The notes under the pieces were generated by a model, which was not told the DNA's origin, ran no database searches, and saw only the letters and a program-made list of their open reading frames with translations. Below are positions 27,043 through 34,234 of a DNA stretch of 60,697 bases, one piece after another. Position 1 is the first letter of the stretch. Every line of letters starts with the position of its first letter. Made by a program: the position numbers and the translations under genes. The stretch is from an uncultured Lachnospiraceae bacterium. Lineage in GTDB: Bacteria; Bacillota; Clostridia; Lachnospirales; Lachnospiraceae. The DNA lies in the NCBI GenBank assembly GCA_947630875.1, contig CANRJG010000007.1, positions 1 to 60,697 on the forward strand. The letters are read 5' to 3'.

Positions 27043-28155
27043 TTATTTAACCAGCTGCTCCAGCTTCTCCATCTGTGCCCTTTTTAATTCCATGGAGGAA
27101 TGTACATAGGTATTCATTGTAATTGATACATTCGCATGCCCCAGGATTTCGCTGAGTGATTTTACGTCAACCCCGGCTTCAATACATCTGGTTGCAAAAG
27201 TATGGCGCAGTGCATGATAATTGATCAAAGGGATCCCGCAGCATGTCAATAAACGTTGAAACCGATATTCGTAAGTTCTGGGATTTAAAAAAGATTCCTG
27301 ATTCGAAATAACGTAATCGGAAACTCGATTTGGATGCATTTGCTGCAGTAACATATAAAGCCTGTTTGGAATCGGGATGTCCCGTTCAGATGTTTTTGTT
27401 TTAGGCTTACCAATCGTCAGGTATAAACCATTCTCTCTTTTTTTGACTCTGGTCACAGTGGCCCGTACATGCACCACATGCGTCGTAAGATCAATATTAT
27501 TCCATGTCAATGCGCAGACTTCACCCAGACGTAACCCAAGCAGAAGGGATAAAAGAACACCTAATTTCGTCAGATCTGTTTTATAAAAACAAATTCGTTC
27601 CAAAGATTTCTGCGCTTCCATAGTTAAAATCTGCAACTCTTTCTTTTCTACAGATGGTCGGCATATATGAATACTGACCGGATTGCAAAGCTGCTCCATT
27701 TCCGCAAAATGTAATGCAGAAGTAATAATCAGCGTCATACTGCGCACGTAAGCTGCAGATAAGCCCCCGGATGCATCCAGCCGTCCGCATTTTGATTTTT
27801 TTATAATAAATTCATTGATTCGCTGCGATGAAAGTTCGGAAACTTTGCAGTTGCCTAATTCCGGCAGAATATGCCTGTAAATCAAATATTCATATTTGCT
27901 TTCTGTAGCCTCTTTGCAGCGCATGCAATTCATATGCAGCCACTGCAACAGGACTTCCTGAAAAATCGGATCTTTATTTTGCAAAGTTTCGTTGGTATCT
28001 GTTGTTTTTTCTATTTCTTTTAGTTTTTCTTTGACCTCTTTATAGCTGTGACCATATACCGAATGATATTTTCCGGAGCTGTCGTTTTTATTACGATAAC
28101 GACCTTCCCATCGTCCATCTGTTCTTTTTCGTATATTTTCTCCTCTTTTTGGCAT
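27043..28155 (-). CDS. tyrosine recombinase, probable DNA invertase
   Basis: This 370-residue member of the Int/Tn916-like family has an N-terminal arm-binding domain (about 1-50, 'DGRWEGRYRNKNDSSGKYHSVYG'), a core-binding helical domain (about 65-165) and a complete catalytic domain. The catalytic residues are Arg in 'LLGLRLGEVCAL', Lys in 'KPKTKTSERDIP', His-x-x-Arg in 'HALRHTF', His in 'GHANVS' and nucleophile Tyr in 'MNTYVH' about 20 residues from the end. GGGAGGGAGGA precedes ATG 28155. Lying between two inverted crossover sites and pointing to the tad operon, it most likely inverts its own segment. No excisionase gene is beside it. Confidence 0.9.
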   Translation of the reverse strand: MPKRGENIRKRTDGRWEGRYRNKNDSSGKYHSVYGHSYKEVKEKLKEIEKTTDTNETLQNKDPIFQEVLLQWLHMNCMRCKEATESKYEYLIYRHILPELGNCKVSELSSQRINEFIIKKSKCGRLDASGGLSAAYVRSMTLIITSALHFAEMEQLCNPVSIHICRPSVEKKELQILTMEAQKSLERICFYKTDLTKLGVLLSLLLGLRLGEVCALTWNNIDLTTHVVHVRATVTRVKKRENGLYLTIGKPKTKTSERDIPIPNRLYMLLQQMHPNRVSDYVISNQESFLNPRTYEYRFQRLLTCCGIPLINYHALRHTFATRCIEAGVDVKSLSEILGHANVSITMNTYVHSSMELKRAQMEKLEQLVK

Positions 28156-28316
28156 TTATGATTCCTCCCTCCCATATAAAAAATCACTTCATAACTGACC
28201 ATAACATGACCACAATAAGTTGATAATTATCGAAAAAAATCAAATAAAATACATATTTTTTAAACATGAATGATAAAAATAGACTTTTTATACAACAGTT
28301 TTCTGTTGCATTTGCA
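28156..28316 (-). promoter_or_regulatory. recombinase upstream region with dyad CAACAG-TTTT-CTGTTG
   Basis: This very AT-rich non-coding stretch lies between the recombinase start and the divergent promoter. A perfect 6-bp dyad with a 4-base loop (28293-28308) overlaps a TATAAA that could be a weak -10 for the recombinase on the minus strand, but no -35 matches. A second dyad, GATAATTATC, lies nearer the gene. They are operator candidates. Confidence 0.4.
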
Positions 28317-28345
28317 TTGACAAGACAGTCAAATAATGTCATAAT
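28317..28345 (+). promoter_or_regulatory. strong sigma-A-type promoter inside the invertible segment
   Basis: TTGACA (28317-28322), a 17-base spacer ending TGT (extended -10) and CATAAT (28340-28345). This is the best promoter in the region. It points right, towards the right inverted site and two terminators; transcription would start near 28352. An inverted repeat TTGAC/GTCAA overlaps the -35 and may be an operator. If the segment inverted, the promoter would face tadZ with a leader of about 190 bases. Confidence 0.8.
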
Positions 28346-28371
28346 AAATCGAAAAAAGTGTTTCAGTTTTA

Positions 28372-28392
28372 CGTAGAAGAGATAGTTCTACG
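28372..28392 (+). repeat. right inverted recombination site
   Basis: CGTAGAA-GAGATAG-TTCTACG: perfect 7-bp arms around a 7-base spacer. It is the opposite-orientation partner of 26949-26969 (one mismatch, in an arm). It lies about 20 bases past the predicted start point of the internal promoter. Confidence 0.87.
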
Positions 28393-28426
28393 CAAAATAA
28401 ATGTCATATGATTTGTATATTGCCAC

Positions 28427-28466
28427 AAAAAAGGACATCTTTCCAGTAAAGACGTCCTTTTTATTT
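28427..28466 (+). terminator. intrinsic terminator facing the invertible promoter
   Basis: The stem AAAAAGGAC-a-TCTTT pairs with AAAGA-c-GTCCTTTTT around loop CCAGT, with a U-run on the plus strand and an A-run before it, so it can act in both directions. It lies 34 bases outside the right inverted site and would stop the promoter's transcript in the present orientation, or the recombinase transcript after inversion. Confidence 0.85.
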
Positions 28467-28496
28467 ATCAATATTCTATATGGATTATAATAAAAC

Positions 28497-28528
28497 AAGC
28501 TGGAAACACGCCAATAGTTTTCCAGCTT
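28497..28528 (-). terminator. bidirectional terminator after the XRE regulator
   Basis: AAGCTGGAAA and TTTCCAGCTT arms with a 12-base loop. T-rich tracts follow on both strands. It ends the XRE gene on the minus strand and adds a second barrier to plus-strand transcription leaving the switch. Confidence 0.78.
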
Positions 28529-28558
28529 ATTTTTATCATTTTTCAATTATTATAAATT

Positions 28559-28924
28559 CTATGCCGTCCTTAATCGCAGGCACCGGTCATAGTAGACCAT
28601 CAGCCTGCCCCACCGCCGGCCATAAAACACCTGCATATCCGCACTCTCATTGGAGATGGTCCTGAAAAAGTTTTGACTGCAGGTGTCCGCTTTCTTATTT
28701 CCACAGATCAGCACATCCATCGGCACCCGAAGCAGCCCGCTCAAGGCATAGAGATGATCCACAGATGGCAGGCTCGTTCCTTCCATCCAATGATAAATAC
28801 TCTGGGGCGCGGACAGCCCCATATAGGCCTGCACATCTCTGGCTTTCAGTTTTCTGCGCTTCATAAAGTGCTGAATCATCTTTCCGGTTTGTTTCATATC
28901 GATCACTGGATATTTTTCTTTCAT
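28559..28924 (-). CDS. XRE-type helix-turn-helix regulator
   Basis: The 121-residue protein has an N-terminal HTH_XRE fold (about 10-75): 'GKMIQHFMKRRKLKARDVQAYMGLSAPQSIYHWMEGTSLPSVDHLYALSGLLRVPMDVLI'. A short C-terminal region without a recognised domain follows. GGAGGG lies ten bases before ATG 28924. It is insulated from the inversion switch by two terminators. Its targets are unknown; control of the adjacent switch is possible but not shown. Confidence 0.82.
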   Translation of the reverse strand: MKEKYPVIDMKQTGKMIQHFMKRRKLKARDVQAYMGLSAPQSIYHWMEGTSLPSVDHLYALSGLLRVPMDVLICGNKKADTCSQNFFRTISNESADMQVFYGRRWGRLMVYYDRCLRLRTA

Positions 28925-29110
28925 ACGCGCATTACCCTCCGGTATGTTTTATCATTGATTACACCGTGAATTTCAGTTTAAAATAAATACATCCTCCATT
29001 ACTGTAAAATATTTTTTTGTTTTTGTCATTGAATTTATAGTATAAAACAAAACAATAGGCTTTGTCTATTCAGCGTCTCTGCGCACAACAATAAATTATC
29101 ATAATATTTG

Positions 29111-29138
29111 TTGATTTTTCTTTAATCTGGTATATAAT
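29111..29138 (+). promoter_or_regulatory. promoter of the small RNA
   Basis: TTGATT (29111-29116), 16-base spacer, TATAAT (29133-29138). The predicted start falls within a few bases of the first stem of the RNA candidate at 29143. The rest of 28925-29330 holds this promoter, the RNA, a hairpin at 29275-29296 and otherwise AT-rich sequence with no gene I can support. Confidence 0.75.
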
Positions 29139-29142
29139 AATA

Positions 29143-29250
29143 GTGAGCAGAGGTGCTTGCCGGTCATTACGGCTAGAATATAATGAACGTGTATGTTAAC
29201 TTCCGCGAGCGACGGGGTGTTTCTGTAATGTAGAATATTGCTCACTTTTT
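29143..29250 (+). ncRNA. candidate structured small RNA, about 105 nt
   Basis: A closing stem GTGAGCA/TGCTCAC (29143-29149 with 29239-29245) joins the two ends and is followed at once by TTTTT, so the stem doubles as an intrinsic terminator. Inside are GCCG/CGGC and CATTAC/GTAATG pairings and a repeated TAGAATAT. No long ORF or ribosome site is evident. A good promoter sits exactly upstream. I do not recognise an Rfam family. It is convergent with the Rpn-like gene. Confidence 0.68.
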
Positions 29251-29274
29251 ACAACTACATAAAGTATTAATTTA

Positions 29275-29296
29275 GGGGGACGATTTTTCGTCCCCC
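29275..29296 (-). terminator. hairpin between the small RNA and the Rpn-like gene
   Basis: A perfect 9-bp stem GGGGGACGA/TCGTCCCCC with a 4-base loop lies 35 bases past the stop of the Rpn-like gene. The U-run is weak on both strands. It probably ends the Rpn-like transcript and backs up the small RNA terminator. Confidence 0.6.
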
Positions 29297-29330
29297 CTTG
29301 CTTTAATGATACTGTTATAATTCGAACTGT

Positions 29331-30128
29331 CTACACATTCTGTAATGTCATCTCATCTTTCAGTTTTTCTACTTCCTCAACCGGCAATTCTAAAATAGCG
29401 GCAATATATTCCGGCGTATGATGGTGCGACAACATATTAGATACCACCTTCATGTTTACTTCCTGCTTCCCTTCCTGATATAAATCCTCCATTGAATCAT
29501 ACATTTTCCTTACCCCTTCCGGATTCTCTTTGTAATAATACACTCTTTCTGCAAGTTCTCTGTAATACATGTCTGTCGCGTTTGTGCACCAGAAATCATG
29601 CATCAGCTTTCCTATCGGTGAGGCGTCCTGAAATGATGCGTTCACATACAAAATATGCGATCCGTCATTCACGGGTTTTCCGGATTCTACGATTTTCCGT
29701 TCCAGATGATATACAGCCAGGCCATCTCCGATGAAATCTTTCTCTGTGATAAATATCACATAGGTCTCCGGAAGATTCTCTATATCGTCTCCTTCCGGCA
29801 GTATATTTGCATCAATCAGACTGCTGTGATACCTTGCACGTTTAAATCCGGCGCCTCTGACTGCCCGCTGAATTTCAATATTCAGCCTATGTCCATCTTC
29901 ATCTATTGCATACACATCAAGTTGCAGCGAGCGCCCGTAAAGATTTTTGAGTACATGCTGCGTATGTGCTTCCAGTATACGAATCCCCGGATTATTCAAA
30001 ACAATTCTCACAATCAAAGCAATACATTCAATATCATCCGATAAGCATGCGGTCATAAACTTATCGTCTAAAAGACAAAGGCCTTTCAATCGATTCAAAA
30101 GTTTTTCTTGTTTTTCTTTATCGGTCAT
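29331..30128 (-). CDS. Rpn/PD-(D/E)XK nuclease family protein
   Basis: The 265-residue protein matches the Rpn (YhgA-like, recombination-promoting nuclease) family of Firmicutes. It has 'DDKFMTACLSD' near the start, a PD-(D/E)XK core with Asp in 'LQLDVYAIDEDGHRLNIEIQRA' and the Glu-x-Gln that follows, and a C-terminal helical segment 'EEGxQEV'-like. ATG 30128 is preferred to the in-frame GTG three bases upstream because AGAGG then has normal spacing. It stands alone. Members are often multi-copy and labelled transposase, but no terminal repeats are seen. Confidence 0.8.
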   Translation of the reverse strand: MTDKEKQEKLLNRLKGLCLLDDKFMTACLSDDIECIALIVRIVLNNPGIRILEAHTQHVLKNLYGRSLQLDVYAIDEDGHRLNIEIQRAVRGAGFKRARYHSSLIDANILPEGDDIENLPETYVIFITEKDFIGDGLAVYHLERKIVESGKPVNDGSHILYVNASFQDASPIGKLMHDFWCTNATDMYYRELAERVYYYKENPEGVRKMYDSMEDLYQEGKQEVNMKVVSNMLSHHHTPEYIAAILELPVEEVEKLKDEMTLQNV

Positions 30129-30295
30129 CACATCACCTCTTCTGTCAATATAGTAACACAGATTATTTGTGATGTCAATAGCTCTATTATAGCTTTGAAT
30201 TCAACCGTAGGACTCTCTGTATTTCATATTATAGCATATTTTTATCTTACGTAAACCCTGTGAAAAAACTTTCCGGAGTAAAAACGAAAACCCAT

Positions 30296-31324
30296 TCAGC
30301 TTTCCTGCGCCGCTTTTGCCATCGCCTGCAGATTCTCCAGCGGAATATTCGGCGCCAGATCGCATCCCGGTGCCAGTATAAATCCGCCATATGGTTTCAT
30401 CTTCTCGCAGAGGCCTTTGCTGTAAGCATACACCTCTTCCGCCGATTTTGCTGCCAGTATATTTGCCGGATTCAGGTTGCCGAACAGTGCCATTTTTCCG
30501 TCTGCATCTTTCTGGGCCTGCACCATATCGATGGAATCCACGGAAAATACAGTCACCGGCGCAGCGGCCAGCACCTTGACCAGATGATCGGTCTTTCCGC
30601 AGATATGTACAAGGATGTTGTCACATTTATCTTTTAACCGCTCTATCATTTTCAAATCAATGGGCAATACATATTCGTCAAACATGTCCGGACTGATCAG
30701 ATCTCCCGAAGCAACTGGTTCCGGAATGGTCACCAGATCCAATCCGTTTTCGATGAGATCTTCCGCGTAGGCAATACAAATCTCATTTGCGAAATCCAGT
30801 ACCTGATTGACATACCCTTCCTCATCTTCGAAAAGCGCCACCATAAAATCATCCACGCCCAGCAGCTGCGCGGCAATCGTAAATGGTCCGAAAAAACCGC
30901 CGCCGATAAAACAGGTGTCGCCCACGATCCGGCGCAGATTTTTGGTTTGAACCAAAGTGCGCTGATAATAATGATCCTCCCGCATCGCGGCAATGATTTC
31001 TTTTGCATTGTATTTTTCGATATCGGATATTTCCTTCAAAGGTCTTGTAATGATTTCTGCGGCAATGGTATTCATGTCAATGGTTCCGCCCATGGCTGTA
31101 ATCATAGGCCATGCCGCGGCGCAGCCGGCTGTCATAATGGATGAACCCATTTCCTGATAGGTATCTGCCAGCAGCTGTGCGCCTGTATCCGGCAAATCCA
31201 GAAATTCAGCTACAGTCAGATGATTTTTTGCGCAGATCCACATCTGTCCGTTTAAAACAGCAAACGGAATCCGATCGATCTTTTCAAATGCGAAAGTTTT
31301 TGAAATCAATTCTTTATTAGTCAT
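30296..31324 (-). CDS. uroporphyrinogen decarboxylase family (MtaA/CmuA-like) methyltransferase
   Basis: This 342-residue TIM-barrel protein of the UroD superfamily is of the cobalamin-dependent methyltransferase type rather than the haem enzyme. It has 'HICGKTDHL' (His-x-Cys zinc ligands) and a later Cys in 'LAPGCDLAPNIP'. True HemE lacks this zinc site. It should move a methyl group between a corrinoid protein and a thiol or other acceptor, but no corrinoid protein or partner methyltransferase is nearby, so the substrate cannot be named. Confidence 0.83.
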   Translation of the reverse strand: MTNKELISKTFAFEKIDRIPFAVLNGQMWICAKNHLTVAEFLDLPDTGAQLLADTYQEMGSSIMTAGCAAAWPMITAMGGTIDMNTIAAEIITRPLKEISDIEKYNAKEIIAAMREDHYYQRTLVQTKNLRRIVGDTCFIGGGFFGPFTIAAQLLGVDDFMVALFEDEEGYVNQVLDFANEICIAYAEDLIENGLDLVTIPEPVASGDLISPDMFDEYVLPIDLKMIERLKDKCDNILVHICGKTDHLVKVLAAAPVTVFSVDSIDMVQAQKDADGKMALFGNLNPANILAAKSAEEVYAYSKGLCEKMKPYGGFILAPGCDLAPNIPLENLQAMAKAAQES

Positions 31325-31457
31325 GCCCTTATCCCTCCGATTTGGATTTTGATTCTTATCTATACCATGGACGGATTTCTCGGATTTGTCAATCTGCGCA
31401 TTGCATCTTCGAAAGATCGTACAAAAACTTCGTAAAAAATATAAATGAATTGAAAAA

Positions 31458-31483
31458 CCGTAAACCTGAAGACAGGTTTACGG
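31458..31483 (-). terminator. terminator of rlmH
   Basis: A perfect 11-bp stem CCGTAAACCTG/CAGGTTTACGG with loop AAGA. On the minus strand it is followed by TTTTTC. It lies about 60 bases past the rlmH stop. Confidence 0.85.
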
Positions 31484-31546
31484 CCGATTATTTAACGCCA
31501 GTATATCATCATACGAACTGCTATACATTCCGGATATTCCTTTGCA

Positions 31547-32023
31547 TCACTTGTGATACGGCTCGTTTTTCATGATTTTAAATGCACGGTAAAGCTGTTC
31601 CAGAAAGATGACGCGCATCAGCTGATGGGGAAAGGTAAGCGGAGAAAATGAAATCTTTTCATCCGCACGGGCCAGCACTTCTTTGGAAAGGCCGGTGGAA
31701 CCGCCGATGATCCAGGCGATATTTGCCGAATGCATCATCATCTGTTCAATGTGCCGGGAAAACCCAATGGAATCATAAGATTTTCCATCGATGGCCAGCG
31801 CAATGGTATATGCGCGGTCCGGAAGTTTCTCCAGTATCCTGGCCCCTTCCTTCTGCTGAATCAGGGTATTGGCTGCGGCGTCATCCGCCGCCCCGGTCTT
31901 TTCATCCGGCACTTCAATGACCTGAAAACGACAGAATTTCTGCAGTCGTTTTCCATATTCTTCCACTGCGCTGCTGTAGAATTTTTCTTTTAGTTTTCCG
32001 ACGCAAACAAGGGTCATATTCAT
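31547..32023 (-). CDS. rlmH: 23S rRNA pseudouridine-1915 N3-methyltransferase
   Basis: This 158-residue SPOUT methyltransferase modifies pseudouridine 1915 in helix 69 of 23S rRNA using SAM. The family N-terminus 'MTLVCVGKLKEKFYSSAVEEYGKRL', the knot 'WIIGGSTGLSKEVLARA' and the C-terminus 'FPHQLMRVIFLEQLYRAFKIMKNEPYHK' are all conserved. The first ATG is kept because it aligns with the usual family start, although no strong ribosome site precedes it. It is a monocistronic core gene. Confidence 0.96.
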   Translation of the reverse strand: MNMTLVCVGKLKEKFYSSAVEEYGKRLQKFCRFQVIEVPDEKTGAADDAAANTLIQQKEGARILEKLPDRAYTIALAIDGKSYDSIGFSRHIEQMMMHSANIAWIIGGSTGLSKEVLARADEKISFSPLTFPHQLMRVIFLEQLYRAFKIMKNEPYHK

Positions 32024-32115
32024 GGTTTCATTCTATCATAAAACAATAATTTTTTCCATTATATTTTTTGTTATTTGACAAAGACTAAATAAAAAAGGAA
32101 AGGAAGGTTTTTTCA

Positions 32116-32334
32116 ATGGATTCAAGAGGATTTGATTATACCATTCTGGTCATTGCCATTATCGGCGCAATCAACTGGGGCCTCATCGGATTTTTCAGTT
32201 TTGACCTGGTCGCCTTTATTTGCGGAAATATGAGCTGGCTGTCCCGGATCATTTATGCACTTGTGGGTCTTTGCGGATTATATCTGATCAGTTATTTCGG
32301 CAGACTCCGTTCGATGAACAGCAGCAATGCATAA
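32116..32334 (+). CDS. DUF378 family membrane protein
   Basis: The 72-residue protein has two transmembrane helices with the DUF378 signature 'AIIGAINWGLIGFFSFDLVAFICG'. It ends with a second helix 'IIYALVGLCGLYLISYF'. AAGGAAGG precedes ATG 32116 at good spacing. Its function is unknown. It is the only plus-strand protein gene I support in the window, with its own terminator. Confidence 0.9.
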   Translation: MDSRGFDYTILVIAIIGAINWGLIGFFSFDLVAFICGNMSWLSRIIYALVGLCGLYLISYFGRLRSMNSSNA

Positions 32335-32341
32335 AACAAAC

Positions 32342-32382
32342 GAAAGCAGAAGTACCGTCGCCGGTCTTCTGCTTTCTGTTTT
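32342..32382 (+). terminator. terminator of the DUF378 gene
   Basis: An 11-bp stem GAAAGCAGAAG/CTTCTGCTTTC with a 13-base loop is followed by TGTTTTTAT. It lies between convergent genes and may serve both. Confidence 0.9.
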
Positions 32383-32396
32383 TATCTATATGAAAT

Positions 32397-32816
32397 TTAT
32401 AAGCAGATAGAAATGCATTCCTGAAATTTTTCGGGAATATGGTCTTTGCTGCAGGATACGCTCAGCGTGAAGTTGATGTTGAACTGTTTGCTGATATTTT
32501 CCAGCTGCTCCAGATTTTCTGTCAGGTCGCATCCTTCCAGATGCGATATGGCAAGATAGCTGTCAAAGAAAATCTCCTGAATATCATAGTTGCCTGCCAG
32601 CAGACCCAGAATAAAACCGATAAAGGCATCTGCATTTTTCAGTCCGTATTCCTTTACGTTGATCAATCTGACTTTATTGCTTAATTCATGCATGTGTTTG
32701 TTGCTCTTATCCAGATATACAACACAACCTGAAAATTTATTCACATCATTATTTACCTGATCCAGTAAATATTTTGTCTTTCCTTTGCCTTTTTCTCCTA
32801 CGATTAATCGAACCAT
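32397..32816 (-). CDS. small P-loop protein
   Basis: The 139-residue protein begins 'MVRLIVGEKGKGKTKYLLDQ', a Walker A loop at the extreme N-terminus. It has a possible Walker B near 'EIFFDSYL'. It is too short for known AAA or Ras-like enzymes and resembles stand-alone ATP-binding proteins of Clostridia sometimes labelled PilT-like. No partner is evident: it sits alone between DUF378 and the carboxypeptidase gene. The function is not assigned. Confidence 0.7.
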   Translation of the reverse strand: MVRLIVGEKGKGKTKYLLDQVNNDVNKFSGCVVYLDKSNKHMHELSNKVRLINVKEYGLKNADAFIGFILGLLAGNYDIQEIFFDSYLAISHLEGCDLTENLEQLENISKQFNINFTLSVSCSKDHIPEKFQECISICL

Positions 32817-32865
32817 GGCCTTGTCCTCCCTGTAATTAAATTTATTTAAAAGTCCGAACGGAATT

Positions 32866-33846
32866 TTAAATCAGATACATCAGCATGATATGTGCCTGAT
32901 ACAGCTGTATCCTGCTTGTCGCATGCATAACAATGGAAATATACGGATTGTTGCTTTCGTCATAGCACAGGCAAATCAGGCACAGCCCCGCTTCATCCGT
33001 ACTTCCTGTTTTACCGCCCAACACACGAACGCCCGCAGGGGGCTTGTATTCATTGTGTAAAAACCGGTTGGTATTGTTAAATGTCTGTGTTTTACTTTCT
33101 CCCGTTGCTGTCGTGTAGGTACACTCATAAGTGGCCGTAGAAATCAGCTCCAGAAAAGTTTCGTTTTTAATGGCTTCATTGAAGATCAGATACAGATCAT
33201 ATGCTGTAGTATAATGCTCCGGGTCCGACAGACCGTGAGGATTTTTAAAGTGCGTATGCGTTGCGCCCATCGACTGCGCTTCTTCGTTCATAAGATCTGC
33301 AAATGCTTCAATACTGCCGGAAATATACTCGGCAATCACATTTCCGGCGTCATTGCCGCTATGTACCAGAAAGGCGTACAGCAGCTGCTTTAATGTAAAG
33401 GTATCGCCCACTTCCAGATTACAGGTAGAGGCGCCGGGATCCGTAATCAGATTGATAATATCGCTGACGACAATCACATCGTCCAGATTGCCGTACTTCA
33501 AAGCGATATATGCCGTCATGATTTTGGTCAGAGACGCAGGTTCAATCTGCTCAAAAATTCTCTGCGCATATAAGGTTTTCTGATTGTTCAGATCGAAAAT
33601 ACCGCAGATATAGTCCAGATGCTCCTGTTCATAAATCCCGTGCTCGTCGGCGCCCAAAACACACAGGCCGTGTTTACGGGCAAAACCGTCTACTGTCTTC
33701 TGGTCATGGGATGCCAGCGTAGCGGAAACTCTGGAAAAATCATAAGATGCCGTATTTTTGCTTTTCGCGCCGCAGGCGGTCAGTGAAAGAATCAAAAAAA
33801 CCGCTGTCAATACGCGAAACCATACTTTTTTACCTGAATGTATCAC
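32866..33846 (-). CDS. D-alanyl-D-alanine carboxypeptidase (S11 family) lipoprotein
   Basis: This is a penicillin-binding D,D-carboxypeptidase that trims pentapeptides of peptidoglycan outside the cell. All three active-site motifs are present: SLTK (SxxK), SGN (SxN) and KTGST. The N-terminus has a hydrophobic stretch and lipobox 'LSLTACGAK', so it is probably lipid-anchored rather than held by a C-terminal helix. Translation likely starts at GTG 33846, overlapping the mgsA stop by 17 bases. It ends the wall-growth gene block. Confidence 0.9.
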   Translation of the reverse strand: MIHSGKKVWFRVLTAVFLILSLTACGAKSKNTASYDFSRVSATLASHDQKTVDGFARKHGLCVLGADEHGIYEQEHLDYICGIFDLNNQKTLYAQRIFEQIEPASLTKIMTAYIALKYGNLDDVIVVSDIINLITDPGASTCNLEVGDTFTLKQLLYAFLVHSGNDAGNVIAEYISGSIEAFADLMNEEAQSMGATHTHFKNPHGLSDPEHYTTAYDLYLIFNEAIKNETFLELISTATYECTYTTATGESKTQTFNNTNRFLHNEYKPPAGVRVLGGKTGSTDEAGLCLICLCYDESNNPYISIVMHATSRIQLYQAHIMLMYLI

Positions 33847-34225
33847 GCCACTCCAAGTCTCCTCGCTCTAAGGCTTTTATCATAAGTTCTGCAGAAGCCA
33901 GATTGGTTGCCAGCGGAATGTTGTTTTTGTCACAAAGCCGGGCAACGTTCGCAATATCGGGCTCATGGACTCTGGGGGTTAAAGGATCCCGCAAAAAAAT
34001 CACGATATCCATGGAATTATGCTCAATTTCCACAGCAAGCTGCTGCTCTCCGCCCAGATGGCCTGCCAGATACTTATGCACAGACAGATTGGTCACTTCT
34101 TCGACCAGCCTTCCTGTAGTGCCGGTAGCATACAGCGTATGCTTTGCTAAAATGCTTCTATAAGCGATACACAGATTCTGCATGAGCGTTTTCTTCGAAT
34201 CATGTGCAATCAATACGATATTCAT
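33830..34225 (-). CDS. mgsA: methylglyoxal synthase
   Basis: The enzyme converts dihydroxyacetone phosphate to methylglyoxal and phosphate. At 131 residues it has normal length with family motifs 'IAHDSKKTLM', 'ATGTTG', 'GHLGGEQQLA', 'IFLRDPLTPRVHEPDI' and 'IPLATNLASAELM'. GAGGTT precedes ATG 34225. Its placement directly after rodA is a common arrangement in Lachnospiraceae. Confidence 0.96.
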   Translation of the reverse strand: MNIVLIAHDSKKTLMQNLCIAYRSILAKHTLYATGTTGRLVEEVTNLSVHKYLAGHLGGEQQLAVEIEHNSMDIVIFLRDPLTPRVHEPDIANVARLCDKNNIPLATNLASAELMIKALERGDLEWRDTFR

Positions 34226-34234
34226 AATATAACC

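Larger units (their letters stand above)
26949..28392. mobile_element. predicted invertible DNA segment carrying its own recombinase
   Basis: About 1.44 kb is bounded by near-identical 21-bp sites in opposite orientation and contains a single tyrosine recombinase gene and a strong outward promoter. Opposed crossover sites lead to inversion rather than excision. The segment lies directly upstream of the 26-kb pilus and adhesin array. In the present orientation the promoter faces away from the array, so this copy is read as OFF. That inversion takes place is an inference; the site pair, the gene and the promoter are seen in the sequence. Confidence 0.8.

Noticed and set aside
26949-28392. Inverted 21-bp sites as ends of a transposon or att sites of an integrated element
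   Set aside because: Integration by a tyrosine recombinase leaves direct, not inverted, repeats, and no target duplication or transposase is seen. Inversion is the simpler reading.
29143-29250. Small RNA read as SRP RNA or a tRNA-like gene
   Set aside because: It lacks the conserved SRP GGAAG/AGCAGC loop and any cloverleaf with a TTCGA arm.
29331-30128. Rpn-like gene as an active insertion sequence
   Set aside because: No terminal inverted repeats or target duplication can be seen around it; family members are usually isolated nuclease-like genes.
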